Shown: in pieces, positions 9,429 to 18,737 of the stretch
Layout: each line of letters starts with the position of its first letter
Numbering within the stretch: position 1 is the stretch's first letter
The notes under the pieces: generated by a model
Seen by the model: the letters and a program-made list of their open reading frames with translations, nothing else
Told to the model about the DNA's origin: nothing
The model's database searches: none
Assembly (NCBI GenBank): GCA_021824145.1
Contig: JAKALM010000005.1
Coordinates: 62,001-126,000, forward strand
Reading direction: 5' to 3'
Source: Bacteroidota bacterium
Lineage (GTDB): Bacteria > Bacteroidota > Ignavibacteria > Ignavibacteriales > Ignavibacteriaceae
DNA length: 64,000 nt
Translations under genes and position numbers: made by a program

Positions 9429-9914
9429 ATGAGGACGACTATTTTAGTTTTACTAACTTTTTTTGCTGCTTGTTCTGCAAATATAAATGCTCAAAAAAAA
9501 TCTTTTAAAAAAGAAAAATATATTTCCGTTACAAAGTTTGATCCGGCAAGAGATGCATCCAAGGATATTAAGGATGCTGTTGCTGAAGCTAAAAGAACTC
9601 ACAAAAAAGTTTATGTTGATGTTGGCGGAGAGTGGTGCATTTGGTGTCATAGGCTTGATGACTTCTATTCGGCTAATAAAGATCTTCAAGATTATCTTAA
9701 CAAACATTATGTTTTTGTTAAAGTAAATTACAGCAAAGAAAATAAGAACGAAGAAGTGTTATCAAAATATCCGAAGATCGAAGGATATCCGCATGTTTTT
9801 ATACTTGATAAAAATGGGAAACTAATTAAATCAAAAAATACCGGTGAGCTTGAAGAAGGAAAAGGTTACAATCACGATAAAGTGATGGAGTTCTTAAAAG
9901 AATTTGCCGGCTAA
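9429..9914 (+). CDS. Secreted thioredoxin-like protein with CIWC active site
   Basis: The 161-residue protein has a signal peptide ending near residue 21 (AACSANINA; a Cys at 15 might make it a lipoprotein) and then a thioredoxin fold. The redox motif is EWCIWCH with Cys70 and Cys73. A cis-Pro follows later in EGYPHVFI. The CxWC motif with a preceding Trp is of the thioredoxin_7/DUF255-like type, seen in periplasmic disulfide reductases. AAGAAGGA lies about eight bases before the ATG as ribosome-binding site. The gene is single; its target proteins are unknown. Confidence 0.8.
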   Translation: MRTTILVLLTFFAACSANINAQKKSFKKEKYISVTKFDPARDASKDIKDAVAEAKRTHKKVYVDVGGEWCIWCHRLDDFYSANKDLQDYLNKHYVFVKVNYSKENKNEEVLSKYPKIEGYPHVFILDKNGKLIKSKNTGELEEGKGYNHDKVMEFLKEFAG

Positions 9915-9942
9915 GAATTAACACATATTAATTAAAGCAGAA

Positions 9943-11679
9943 CTATTCAACTATTGCTTCTTGTTCTTCGTGGTTGATGAAATTTTTTATTTCAAACGTC
10001 GATGCTTCCGGCGGATTGCTGTAAACGCTAAAACTGGAAAGGTGAGAATATAATTCTTCTTTCGAGTTGTATTCCTTCAGATAAAAAGTTCTTACTTTGT
10101 TTCTGTTTTTAATTAACCAATTCAAAGTGATTTTCATTTTTTCAAGGTCTTCTTCATTTGGAAGGGCAGTTATATTAATTGTCCTTTCGAAATAGTCATT
10201 TAATGCTTCTTCAAAATAATCTTTATCATTAATTGCATATTTTTTTATAAAGATTTTCCCGGCAATCATTAAAACATAATCTCGGCTGCCGCTTTCAGTA
10301 ATCTCAAATAAAACATTTGCAGAGTTTACCGGCTCGGCAAGCAAGGATGATTTGTGCGTCTGTGAAAGAATCATATCAATTAAAGATTTTACTTCCGCAG
10401 CTTTTTCATATTTCTGTTTATCGGAATATTCTTTCATCCGGTTGATCAATCTACTTAATGCAAACTGATTTTTACCATAAAGAAATTCATAAACTTTATC
10501 AAGTTCGCTTTGGTAGACTGATTTTTCTTTGTTTACACAAGGCGCTGTGCATCGTTCTATTTCTGCAAGGAAACATGCTTTGCCTTTTGAAAGTTCTTTA
10601 TCCTCGCATTCTCTTATTGCAAAAGTTTTGGCAATCATTTCATCAACAAGAAGTGCTTTCTTTTTTGAAATAAAAAGTCCAAAATAATCATTCCCGTCAA
10701 AGTCAAAATAATTACAAATTTCAACTTTAGGAAATTGATGAGAAGAAGTTATTCTTAAGAAATATTTATTTCCGTATTCCTTAAGCATGATGTTATGTTT
10801 TGGATTTATGATCTTGATTAGCTCGGCTTCCATAAGCAGCGCGGTTAATTCTGAGTTTGTAATTTCAATTTTTAATCTCGATGCCTGTTTGACAATCTTT
10901 TTAGCTTTTCTTGGTGCTGTTTGAAGGAAATAAGATTTGACTCTGCTTTTTAAAGATTTTGCTTTGCCAATGTATATTACATCATTCTTTGAATTTAAAA
11001 AATAATATATACCTGGCGCATCGGGTAAAATTGAAATGTCTTCGCCAAGTTTTTTCTTTATCGGAATCTGTGTCTGCAAATTTTTTGGTATATACTGAAA
11101 ATTAAGTAACTGATCTACCTGATGAATGTTATGTTTCACCTTTAATTCTTTTATAATTTTTATTAAAAGTTTTGCAGTTACTTCGGAGTCACCAAGAGCA
11201 CTGTGTTCTTTAGTATTTTTTAATTTTAAATGATTGCAAACAACTCCAAGCGATTTACTTCTTAGCATTGGAAAAAGTCGCCGCGATAATTTCAAAGTAC
11301 AAAGATTTAAATTTTCAACTGGCTCTTTTCCGCAGTACCTAAATTCCTTTTTCAAAAATTCATAATCAAATGAAAAATTGTGCCCGCTTAAAATGTCCTC
11401 ACCAATAAAATCGGTAACTTCATCAGCAATATCTTCAAAAAATGGTGCGTCGTAAACATCTTCATTTGTAATTCCTGTAAGTTGAGTGATAAAATAGGGA
11501 ATATCTTTCCCGGGATTAACGTAGGAATGATACTTATCTACTATTTTTAATCCGGAAATTTTTACTAAACCGATTTCAATTATTCCATTATAACGCGGTG
11601 ATAGTCCAGTGGTTTCTACGTCAACAACACAAAAGCTGGCTTCTTCAATTGGTAATTTGGAAATGTCCTTATTCATCAT
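9943..11679 (-). CDS. DnaQ-like exonuclease fused to a UvrC/Cho-type GIY-YIG nuclease
   Basis: The 578-residue protein has an N-terminal DEDDh 3'-5' exonuclease domain (about residues 14 to 180) with Asp20 and Glu22 in VVDVETTGL, the Exo II GHNFSFDYEFL and the Exo III HSALGDSEVT. After a linker comes a GIY-YIG domain (about 220 to 300) with PGIYYFL, VIYIGKAKSLKSRV and the metal-binding Glu in LLMEAELIK. A UVR-like helix pair KQKYEKAAEVKSLID follows near residue 420. It lacks the UvrC C-terminal RNase H-like and HhH parts, as Cho does. The family is expected to act in DNA repair, making an incision and then trimming. It is convergent with the thioredoxin gene and single. Confidence 0.85.
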   Translation of the reverse strand: MMNKDISKLPIEEASFCVVDVETTGLSPRYNGIIEIGLVKISGLKIVDKYHSYVNPGKDIPYFITQLTGITNEDVYDAPFFEDIADEVTDFIGEDILSGHNFSFDYEFLKKEFRYCGKEPVENLNLCTLKLSRRLFPMLRSKSLGVVCNHLKLKNTKEHSALGDSEVTAKLLIKIIKELKVKHNIHQVDQLLNFQYIPKNLQTQIPIKKKLGEDISILPDAPGIYYFLNSKNDVIYIGKAKSLKSRVKSYFLQTAPRKAKKIVKQASRLKIEITNSELTALLMEAELIKIINPKHNIMLKEYGNKYFLRITSSHQFPKVEICNYFDFDGNDYFGLFISKKKALLVDEMIAKTFAIRECEDKELSKGKACFLAEIERCTAPCVNKEKSVYQSELDKVYEFLYGKNQFALSRLINRMKEYSDKQKYEKAAEVKSLIDMILSQTHKSSLLAEPVNSANVLFEITESGSRDYVLMIAGKIFIKKYAINDKDYFEEALNDYFERTINITALPNEEDLEKMKITLNWLIKNRNKVRTFYLKEYNSKEELYSHLSSFSVYSNPPEASTFEIKNFINHEEQEAIVE

Positions 11680-11901
11680 GATGCAAATCTATTATTAAAA
11701 TGAAATTTAATCAAAACCAAAGAATCATTATTATCATAATTTTTTTAAAATCGCTAAGCAAAGAATGTTTTCCAAAATTAAATTTTTCTTATAAGCGGTA
11801 AAAAGTGTAAGTAAATCAATCGTTACAATGTGTTTTTGAACCTTTTCAGTTTTTTAATTATTTCGATTTTCGATATATTAAACGCTCAAATAAGGAACAA
11901 T

Positions 11902-12702
11902 ATGACGTTAATTAATTTACTTTTTATCGGCGATATTATTGGCAAACCTGGCATGGATATGGTTCAAACTTGGCTGCCGAGTTTAATTCAAAAATATAAA
12001 GCCGATATTGTTATTGCCAATGGTGAAAATGCTTCCGATGGAAAAGGGTGCACAGATAAAGAAGGAAAAATTTTATTTGATTTAGGTGTAAATGTAATTA
12101 CTGGTGGAAATCATACTTGGGATAAACATCAATCACAAGAATATTTGAAAAACGAACCTCGTTCGATTCGTCCGTTAAATTACCCAAAAGGAACTTACGG
12201 AAATGGTTACTACATTGCTGAAACAAAAAAAGGAAAAGTTGCTGTTGTCAATTTGCAAGGCAGAACATTTATGTCTTCAATTGATTGTCCATTTAGAACA
12301 TCTGATTGGGTTTTAACAAAATTAAAAAATGAAACAAATATTATTTTTGTTGATTTTCATGCTGAAGCAACTGCTGAAAAAATAGCAATGATAAATTATC
12401 TCGACGGTAAAGTGAGCGCTTTAGTTGGCACACATACTCATGTACAAACTTCAGATGAAAGAATTTTTCCTAATGGCACTGGGTTTATAACTGATGTTGG
12501 AATGACCGGACCATATGATTCAGTAATTGGAATGAAGACACAAGCGGCAATAAACAGATTTATTTTCCAAACTCCACAGAAATATGAAACAGCTGAAAAA
12601 GATGTTCACCTTTGCGGAATATTTTTTAAGATCGATTCTGATTCAGGAAAAACTGTTGAGATAGAAAGAATTTTATTTCCCGAATTCATAAAAAAAAAAT
12701 GA
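11902..12702 (+). CDS. YmdB-type metallophosphoesterase (2',3'-cAMP phosphodiesterase family)
   Basis: The start at 11902 gives 266 residues, with AAGGA seven bases before the ATG; a longer frame from 11830 adds only a hydrophobic stretch not found in the family. The dinuclear metal site is clear: FIGDIIGKPG at the N-terminus, NGENASDGKG, GGNHTWDKH, DFHAEAT and GTHTHVQT. This is the TIGR00282/YmdB family, which in Bacillus hydrolyses 2',3'-cyclic nucleotides and affects biofilm and sporulation. It heads a rightward run of genes (methyltransferase, folD, deoC) with gaps of 2 to 28 bp. Confidence 0.88.
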   Translation: MTLINLLFIGDIIGKPGMDMVQTWLPSLIQKYKADIVIANGENASDGKGCTDKEGKILFDLGVNVITGGNHTWDKHQSQEYLKNEPRSIRPLNYPKGTYGNGYYIAETKKGKVAVVNLQGRTFMSSIDCPFRTSDWVLTKLKNETNIIFVDFHAEATAEKIAMINYLDGKVSALVGTHTHVQTSDERIFPNGTGFITDVGMTGPYDSVIGMKTQAAINRFIFQTPQKYETAEKDVHLCGIFFKIDSDSGKTVEIERILFPEFIKKK

Positions 12703-12711
12703 ATAATCAAA

Positions 12712-13749
12712 ATGAAAAATTTTCCGTTGCCAAGAATAGATGGTGATGAAAAATTAAGAAAACTTCTTCTTCCATATTGCAGATTTAAGGAAGGCGATAT
12801 TTGGACTGATCCATTTGGAAAGCACAAAATAGGATGTATTACCGCTGAAGATTCTGAATCAATAAAAAAAATTATTGCTGGTGAAAATTCGGTTTTGGCA
12901 ATTCACGATCCGCCATATAATTTTGTTGCATTTGAAGAAAGAGATTTGAAAAAATTTATTGAGTGGTGCAATATCTGGGTAAAAAATTCATTTGAAATTT
13001 TAGCTGATAATTCATCGCTTTACATTTGGCTTGGTGCAGATCAGAATAATCATTTCCAGCCACTTCCGGATTTTATGGTAATGATGCGTAATTCAGGATT
13101 TGATTCGCGAAGCTTTATTACAATGCGCAATCAACGCGGTTATGGAACTCAAAAAAATTGGATGGCGGTTAGGCAAGAACTTTTATTTTATACAAAAGGA
13201 AATCCAAAATTTAATATCGAGGCTGAGTACACAGACATTCCAAAAATTCTAAAAGGATATTACAAAACTGTAAACGGAAAAGAAACTGAAAATTTTGAAC
13301 GTAGTAAATCAGAATTTATTAGAGCTGGAAATGTTTGGGTTGATGTTCAGCAGGTTTTTTATAGAATGGAAGAAAATGTGAATGGATGTTATGCTCAGAA
13401 GCCTTTGAAAGCAATTGAAAGAATTATTCTCTCTAGCAGCAAACCTGGTGAAGGCGTAGTTGATTTCTTTTCGCATTCTGGCACAACGTTGCTTGCAGCA
13501 GAATTAACAGGACGAAAATGTTTTACTTCAGATGCTGATCCAGTTTTTTGTGAAATCACTTTGCGAAGATTAGAAAATTATAGAAATACAGGATTGAAGG
13601 GCTGGCAAAACTCTAATCCATTTGAAAATGAAATCTTGAATGATAAAAAGTTAAAAAAATATCTGAATGAAAAATATAATATCACATTTCAAGAAAATGA
13701 TGAAATAAAGAATAATCAAAAAAACAAATTAAAAGTAGTTAATGAATGA
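12712..13749 (+). CDS. Solitary beta-class DNA methyltransferase (N4/N6)
   Basis: The 345-residue protein has the catalytic DPPY at residues 66-69 and the SAM-binding FSHSGTT near residues 253-259, followed by GRKCFTSDADP. Motif IV before motif I places it in the beta class of amino-methyltransferases that make N6-methyladenine or N4-methylcytosine. The part between, with RNQRGYGTQKNW and RQELLFYTKG, would carry the target-recognition and motif X-like sequences. No restriction endonuclease gene lies nearby; neighbours are ymdB-like and folD. It starts nine bases after the preceding stop, so it is cotranscribed. It may be an orphan regulatory methyltransferase; the recognition site cannot be read from the sequence. 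Confidence 0.82.
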   Translation: MKNFPLPRIDGDEKLRKLLLPYCRFKEGDIWTDPFGKHKIGCITAEDSESIKKIIAGENSVLAIHDPPYNFVAFEERDLKKFIEWCNIWVKNSFEILADNSSLYIWLGADQNNHFQPLPDFMVMMRNSGFDSRSFITMRNQRGYGTQKNWMAVRQELLFYTKGNPKFNIEAEYTDIPKILKGYYKTVNGKETENFERSKSEFIRAGNVWVDVQQVFYRMEENVNGCYAQKPLKAIERIILSSSKPGEGVVDFFSHSGTTLLAAELTGRKCFTSDADPVFCEITLRRLENYRNTGLKGWQNSNPFENEILNDKKLKKYLNEKYNITFQENDEIKNNQKNKLKVVNE

Positions 13750-13777
13750 ATTTGATTTGAAAGAGAAAAAATAAAAG

Positions 13778-14656
13778 ATGAAATTAATCGATGGAAAATT
13801 AATAGCGGCTGAAATCCGTGAGGAATTAAAGAAAGAAATTTCAGAATTGATTAAGAAAGGGAAAAATGTCCCTGGGCTTGTTACAATTCTTGTAGGTGAT
13901 AACCCTGCTTCCGAAATTTATGTAAGGAACAAAGGTAAAGCTTGTGAAGAAATTGGAATGAGAACTAAAGCGGAAAAACGAAGTGCTGATATTTCTGAAA
14001 ATGAACTTTTAGAACTCGTAAATCATTATAACAAGGATAACAATTATCATGGAATATTGGTTCAGCTTCCATTACCAAAGCATATAAATGAAGATAAAAT
14101 TATTGAAGCCATTTCTCCTAAAAAAGATGTTGATGGTTTTCATCCAATAAGCGTTGGCAATTTAGTAATTGGGAAAGATACTTTTGCTCCTTGTACGCCT
14201 GCAGGAATACAAGAATTACTAATTAGATATAATATTGAAACCAAAGGAAAACATGTTGTAGTTTTAGGAAGGAGCAATATTGTTGGAAAACCAATTGCAA
14301 ATATTATGCTTCAGAAAAAGGAAGGCGCAAATTCGATTGTAACAATTTGTCATTCTGCAGCAAAAGATTTAGCTCATTACACAAGACAAGCAGATATTTT
14401 GATTGCTGCAATCGGCCAGCCAAATTTTGTTAAAGCTGACATGATAAAAGAAGGCGCAGTTGTAATAGATGTAGGAATAAATCGAGTTGAAGATTCAACA
14501 AAATCAAAAGGATATCGAGTTGTTGGTGATGTCGATTTTGAAAATGTTGCACCAAAAACTTCATTCATTACTCCGGTGCCTGGCGGCGTTGGATTAATGA
14601 CAATTGCAATGTTATTAAAAAATACTTTCAAAGCTTATTTAATGTTCGGGGAATAA
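13778..14656 (+). CDS. folD: Methylenetetrahydrofolate dehydrogenase / cyclohydrolase
   Basis: At 292 residues it has the normal FolD length. It shows the signature [13 protein letters not shown] holding the catalytic lysine, the loop [15 protein letters not shown], and the NADP-binding [12 protein letters not shown] plus the C-terminal [11 protein letters not shown]. The enzyme converts 5,10-methylene-THF to 5,10-methenyl-THF and then to 10-formyl-THF, feeding purine and formyl-methionine synthesis. It lies 28 bp after the methyltransferase gene and only 2 bp before deoC, so these genes very likely form one operon. Confidence 0.97.
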   Translation: MKLIDGKLIAAEIREELKKEISELIKKGKNVPGLVTILVGDNPASEIYVRNKGKACEEIGMRTKAEKRSADISENELLELVNHYNKDNNYHGILVQLPLPKHINEDKIIEAISPKKDVDGFHPISVGNLVIGKDTFAPCTPAGIQELLIRYNIETKGKHVVVLGRSNIVGKPIANIMLQKKEGANSIVTICHSAAKDLAHYTRQADILIAAIGQPNFVKADMIKEGAVVIDVGINRVEDSTKSKGYRVVGDVDFENVAPKTSFITPVPGGVGLMTIAMLLKNTFKAYLMFGE

Positions 14657-14658
14657 AT

Positions 14659-15513
14659 ATGGAAACAAAAAACAAAATCTCGCAGGAATTTCTTGAAAAA
14701 ACTTTGCACGATTTTTATTGTAAGGATGAATCTTGCAAAGGCTGGGAAACAAATGTTGTTACTCAACCGAAAGCTGTAAACAATATTGTAGGTATAGGTG
14801 CATCAAGAATAGCCGCAGGCCCTGGAATCGGAGAAGTAATTGATAAGTCATTAGCTAGAAAAATTGATCATACAATTTTAAAACCTGAAGCAACACCCAA
14901 AGAAGTAGTTGACTTATGTGAAGAAGCGAAGAAATATGATTTCGCTTCAGTTTGCGTTAACCCTTGTCATGTTTCACTTTGCAGCGAATTGCTTCAAGGA
15001 ACAGACGTTAAAGTTTGCACCGTAATTGGATTTCCATTAGGCGCAACAACAACTGAAACTAAAAGATTTGAAGCAGAACAGGCAATAAAAAATGGCGCTC
15101 AAGAAATAGATATGGTAATTAATATTGGTTTGTTAAAAAGTGGAAATTACGATTATGTTTTCAATGATGTTAACCAAGTTGTTCTTGCCGCAAAAAGAAA
15201 CGGCGCTGTTTGCAAAGTAATTTTGGAGACTGCTTTATTAAGTGATGAAGAAAAAGTAAAAGCATGTATTATTTGTAAAAATGCCGGAGCTGATTTTGTA
15301 AAAACTTCAACTGGATTTAGTAAAGGCGGCGCAACGGCTGGCGATGTTGCCTTAATGAAATATGTTGTAGGAAGTTCAGTTGGTGTGAAAGCCTCTGGCG
15401 GAATTAGATCTAGAGAAGATGCCGATGCAATGATTGCCAGCGGTGCAGATAGAATTGGCGCGAGTGCAAGTGTTAAGATTTTACTTGGCGGGAAAAGCGA
15501 AAGCAAATATTAA
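14659..15513 (+). CDS. deoC: Deoxyribose-phosphate aldolase with N-terminal extension
   Basis: The 284-residue protein carries a complete class I aldolase: [12 protein letters not shown] (about residue 68), [17 protein letters not shown], the Schiff-base lysine Lys215 in [10 protein letters not shown] and the proton-relay lysine Lys244 in GVKASGG. It splits 2-deoxyribose-5-phosphate to glyceraldehyde-3-phosphate and acetaldehyde. About 65 residues precede the aldolase core, with the motif [10 protein letters not shown], which most DeoC enzymes lack. ATG at 14659 directly follows folD. A later start would remove this extension, but no in-frame ATG lies at the domain boundary. Confidence 0.93.
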   Translation: METKNKISQEFLEKTLHDFYCKDESCKGWETNVVTQPKAVNNIVGIGASRIAAGPGIGEVIDKSLARKIDHTILKPEATPKEVVDLCEEAKKYDFASVCVNPCHVSLCSELLQGTDVKVCTVIGFPLGATTTETKRFEAEQAIKNGAQEIDMVINIGLLKSGNYDYVFNDVNQVVLAAKRNGAVCKVILETALLSDEEKVKACIICKNAGADFVKTSTGFSKGGATAGDVALMKYVVGSSVGVKASGGIRSREDADAMIASGADRIGASASVKILLGGKSESKY

Positions 15514-15515
15514 AT

Positions 15516-15743
15516 ATGGTAATTGATCTCATTATTAATAAAACCGATGACGGTTGTACTGCTGAAATTCCAAGTTTAAAAGGATGCGAATGCTGGGCGC
15601 ATGATGAAGACTCAGTAATGAATAAAATTTTGGATCTTGCTGCTTTTTATTTGAAAACTGATGTTAATAAATTTAAAGTAGATAAAGCAAGAGGAAGCAG
15701 AACTAAAATTATTTACAAACTTGTTTTTAATAAGAACTCTTAG
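15516..15743 (+). CDS. HicB-like small protein
   Basis: The 75-residue protein has the short beta-strand/helix pattern seen in HicB-type antitoxins: a TAEIPSLKGCECWAHDED segment followed by a helix (VMNKILDLAAFYL). The conserved EIPSLKGC-type sequence matches the partial RNase H-like fold of HicB. No HicA toxin is found on either side and there is no C-terminal DNA-binding domain. It starts 2 bp after deoC and its stop codon overlaps the GTG start of the TrmH gene by one base, so it is part of the operon. Function is unknown; a real toxin-antitoxin role is doubtful. Confidence 0.55.
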   Translation: MVIDLIINKTDDGCTAEIPSLKGCECWAHDEDSVMNKILDLAAFYLKTDVNKFKVDKARGSRTKIIYKLVFNKNS

Positions 15744-16333
15744 TGAAATCATATAAAACAGAAAAAAGAACTCAGAAGATAATTTCAGTTGCAAATGCCC
15801 GCCAAAAATCATTAAGAATTATCTTAGAAAATATTCACGATCCACACAATGTTAGTGCAATTTTCAGAACTTGCGATGCAGTTGGTATCCAAAAAGTTTC
15901 CTTAATCTATTATATAGAAAAATTTCCTAAGATTGGTAAGAAAACATCAGGTTCGGCATTTAAGTGGGTTGAGAAAGATAAATATAAAGATGTAAAATCT
16001 TGCTTTGACAATTTAAGAGCTGAAGGCTATTCAATCTATGCTTCCACTCTAGATGAGAATGCAGTTTCATTCTATGATCTTGATTTTACAAAAAAAGTTG
16101 CAATTGTAATGGGAAATGAACACCGCGGAATTTCAGAAGAAGTTGCAAGGTTGGCAGATAAAAAATTTTTTATTCCGATGCTTGGAATGGTTCAAAGTTT
16201 AAATGTTTCTGTTGCTACCGCTGTAGTTTTGTATGAAGCCTTGCGCCAGAGACAAAAAAAAGGAATGTATGAAAAAAGTGAATTCACGAAAGAAGAGTTG
16301 GAAGATTTGATAAATTTGTGGTGTAAAAAGTAA
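15743..16333 (+). CDS. TrmH/SpoU-family RNA 2'-O-methyltransferase
   Basis: At 196 residues it has the deep-knot SPOUT fold motifs: NPHDPHNVSAIFRT-like sequence near residue 30 (IHDPHNVSAIFRTCDA), VMGNEHRGIS in the middle and the knot motif MLGMVQSLNVSVA near the end. The length and motif set fit tRNA (guanosine-18 2'-O)-methyltransferase (TrmH) best, though other SpoU enzymes are possible. It methylates ribose in RNA using SAM. It starts at GTG overlapping the HicB-like stop, and aroA follows 13 bp later. Confidence 0.88.
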   Translation: MKSYKTEKRTQKIISVANARQKSLRIILENIHDPHNVSAIFRTCDAVGIQKVSLIYYIEKFPKIGKKTSGSAFKWVEKDKYKDVKSCFDNLRAEGYSIYASTLDENAVSFYDLDFTKKVAIVMGNEHRGISEEVARLADKKFFIPMLGMVQSLNVSVATAVVLYEALRQRQKKGMYEKSEFTKEELEDLINLWCKK

Positions 16334-16346
16334 AAAGGTTTTATGC

Positions 16347-17627
16347 ATGATTCAAGAATTTAATAAGATTGGAAAAGTTGAAGGCGAACTAGATTTACCA
16401 GGCGATAAATCAATTTCACATCGTTCGGTTATGTTTGCTGCAATGGCTAAAGGAACTTCTAGAATTTTTAATCTTTCAAATGGCAAAGATGTTATATCAT
16501 CTAAAAATTGTTTTAGAGAACTTGGTGTTGAAATAAATGCTAAAGAAAATTTTGTTGAAGTAATTGGAAATGGCTTTAAAGGATTTAGAAAACCTAACAA
16601 ACCACTAGATGCCGGCAACTCTGGAACTACTACAAGATTAATTAGTGGAATTTTAGCGGCACAGAATTTTGAAACAACAATAATTGGCGATGAATCTCTT
16701 TCAAAGCGGCCAATGAAAAGGATAATTACTCCATTAACCGAAATGGGCGCTAAAATTTCGGCTACAGATAATTTTACTTTGCCGATTACTATTTATCCAG
16801 TTGAAAAGTTATTACCAATAAAATATGAACTACCGGTTTCAAGTGCTCAAGTTAAAAGCGCTGTCCTACTTGCAGGACTTCACTGCGATGATCCAACAAT
16901 GGTGATTGAAAAAATTCCATCAAGAGATCATACTGAACGAATGCTTGGATTAAAAGTTGAACAAACTGATAATGCCAGAATTATTTATTCATCTAAAAAA
17001 GATTATCCTGAGCCGAAGGAATATGTTGTCCCTTCAGACATTTCAACAGCTGCTTTTTTTATAGTGCTTACGCTGCTGTCCAAAAATTCTTCTTTAATGA
17101 TTAAAAATGTATCAATGAATAAATCAAGAACGGGAATTATATCAGTTCTTAAAAAAATGGGTGCAAAGATTGATGTTCAAAATGAAAAAATAATTGCTGG
17201 TGAACCTTTAGGCGATCTGTTAATTCAAAGTAGTGGTCTTAAAAATATTGAAATTGAAGAAGAAATTATTCCAAACATAATTGATGAGATTCCAATTTTA
17301 ACAGTTGCTGGAATTTTTGCAGAAGGAAATTTTTTTATACGAAATGCAGAGGAATTAAGAGGTAAAGAAACTGATCGAATTTATTCTATTTGTTATAATT
17401 TAAAAGTACTTGGCTTTAAGGTAGAAGAATTTGAAGATGGATTTTCATTTGAAGGAAGGATAACAAATAATTTCCCGCTATTCGAAAGCTTTGGAGATCA
17501 CAGAATTGCTATGTCGTTTGGAATTTTATCTCTTTTATTGCTTGATGGCGGAAAAGTTAATAACTTTGAATGCGTTAGTATCTCTAATCCAAATTTTAAT
17601 AAACAGATTAACAAAATTGTTAGGTAA
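16347..17627 (+). CDS. aroA: 3-phosphoshikimate 1-carboxyvinyltransferase (EPSP synthase)
   Basis: The 426-residue protein shows all family signatures: PGDKSISHRSVMFAA at the N-terminus, DAGNSGTTTRLISG, RPMKRIITPL, SSAQVKSAVLLAGL, EELRGKETDR and GDHRIAMSF. It joins shikimate-3-phosphate and phosphoenolpyruvate in the sixth step of the shikimate pathway, in the cytoplasm. Other aromatic-pathway genes are not in the window. It follows the TrmH gene by 13 bp and precedes the ABC ATPase by 3 bp. Confidence 0.97.
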   Translation: MIQEFNKIGKVEGELDLPGDKSISHRSVMFAAMAKGTSRIFNLSNGKDVISSKNCFRELGVEINAKENFVEVIGNGFKGFRKPNKPLDAGNSGTTTRLISGILAAQNFETTIIGDESLSKRPMKRIITPLTEMGAKISATDNFTLPITIYPVEKLLPIKYELPVSSAQVKSAVLLAGLHCDDPTMVIEKIPSRDHTERMLGLKVEQTDNARIIYSSKKDYPEPKEYVVPSDISTAAFFIVLTLLSKNSSLMIKNVSMNKSRTGIISVLKKMGAKIDVQNEKIIAGEPLGDLLIQSSGLKNIEIEEEIIPNIIDEIPILTVAGIFAEGNFFIRNAEELRGKETDRIYSICYNLKVLGFKVEEFEDGFSFEGRITNNFPLFESFGDHRIAMSFGILSLLLLDGGKVNNFECVSISNPNFNKQINKIVR

Positions 17628-17630
17628 ATT

Positions 17631-18737
17631 ATGGCTGAAGTAATTTTGAAAAATATTTCTAAGGTTTATGAAAGTGGAAATAAAGCAGTAAATGATATTA
17701 ACATTAATGTAAATGATCGTGAGTTTGTTGTGCTAGTCGGGCCTTCTGGCTGCGGCAAATCAACAACATTAAGAATGATTGCCGGGTTAGAAGAAATTAG
17801 CGACGGCGAGCTTTATATTGATGGCAAAAAAGTTAACGATGTTTCTCCGAAGGATAGAGATATCGCGATGGTCTTTCAAAATTATGCACTATATCCTCAC
17901 ATGACGGTTTATGAAAATATGGCATTTGGCTTAAAGCTTAGAAAGTTTGACAAAACAGAAATAAAAAATCGTGTAATGGAAGCCGCTAAGATTTTGGAAC
18001 TTGAAGAATTTCTTGATCGGAAACCTAAAGCGTTGTCCGGTGGACAGCGTCAGCGTGTTGCAGTTGGACGCGCAATAGTAAGGAAGCCAAAAGTATTTTT
18101 ATTTGATGAGCCGTTGAGCAATCTTGATGCAAAACTTAGAGTTCAAATGAGAACTCAAATTTCAAAACTTCATCAAAGGTTAAATGCAACAATGATTTAT
18201 GTAACTCACGATCAAACTGAAGCGATGACCATGGGCGATAAAATTGTAATTATGAAAGACGGGAATATCCATCAGATTGATACACCGCTTAATCTTTATA
18301 ATAAGCCTGTGAATAAATTTGTTGCTGGTTTTATTGGCAGTCCTTCAATGAATTTTGTTGAAGGGAAAATTATACTTGATAATGGAATTACGTTTAAAAG
18401 TAATTCCGGCGGAATAATTGTTAATTTAACAGCCGGCTATGGAGAAATTCTGAAACCATATATTAATAAAAATGTTTGGCTTGGAATTCGTCCGGAAGAT
18501 ATTTATGATTCTGATTTGAATGTTTCATTGCAAAATTTTACTAAGTTAAATGTCCAACTTGATGTAGTTGAACCAATGGGCAATGAAATATTTTTATACT
18601 TTATTGTTGATGGAACTCAGCTTATCGCTAGAATTCCTGCACGGGAAATGCCAACGGCAGGACAAACTAAAAATTTAAAATTTGATATTGATAAACTTCA
18701 TTTCTTTGATTCAGAAACTGAGAAAGCAATTTGCTAA
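17631..18737 (+). CDS. MalK/UgpC-type sugar ABC transporter ATP-binding protein
   Basis: The 368-residue protein has an ABC ATPase domain in residues 1 to about 235 with Walker A GPSGCGKST, Q-loop MVFQNYALYPHMT, signature LSGGQRQRV and Walker B VFLFDEPLSNLDAK. A C-terminal TOBE/regulatory region (about 240 to 368) with LGIRPEDIYD follows. It belongs to the CUT1 group that energises import of glycerol-phosphate, maltose and other oligosaccharides. No permease or binding-protein gene lies beside it, so it may serve a distant transporter. Its stop codon overlaps the stop of the opposing bshC gene by 4 bp, and there is no terminator between them. Confidence 0.92.
   Translation: MAEVILKNISKVYESGNKAVNDININVNDREFVVLVGPSGCGKSTTLRMIAGLEEISDGELYIDGKKVNDVSPKDRDIAMVFQNYALYPHMTVYENMAFGLKLRKFDKTEIKNRVMEAAKILELEEFLDRKPKALSGGQRQRVAVGRAIVRKPKVFLFDEPLSNLDAKLRVQMRTQISKLHQRLNATMIYVTHDQTEAMTMGDKIVIMKDGNIHQIDTPLNLYNKPVNKFVAGFIGSPSMNFVEGKIILDNGITFKSNSGGIIVNLTAGYGEILKPYINKNVWLGIRPEDIYDSDLNVSLQNFTKLNVQLDVVEPMGNEIFLYFIVDGTQLIARIPAREMPTAGQTKNLKFDIDKLHFFDSETEKAIC

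Noticed and set aside
12712-13749. Restriction-modification system
   Set aside because: No endonuclease or specificity gene next to it; neighbours are metabolic genes.
15153-15506. 117-codon leftward frame opposite deoC
   Set aside because: It is the antisense of a strongly conserved aldolase core; composition (Pro/Ser-rich) is typical of an antisense shadow.
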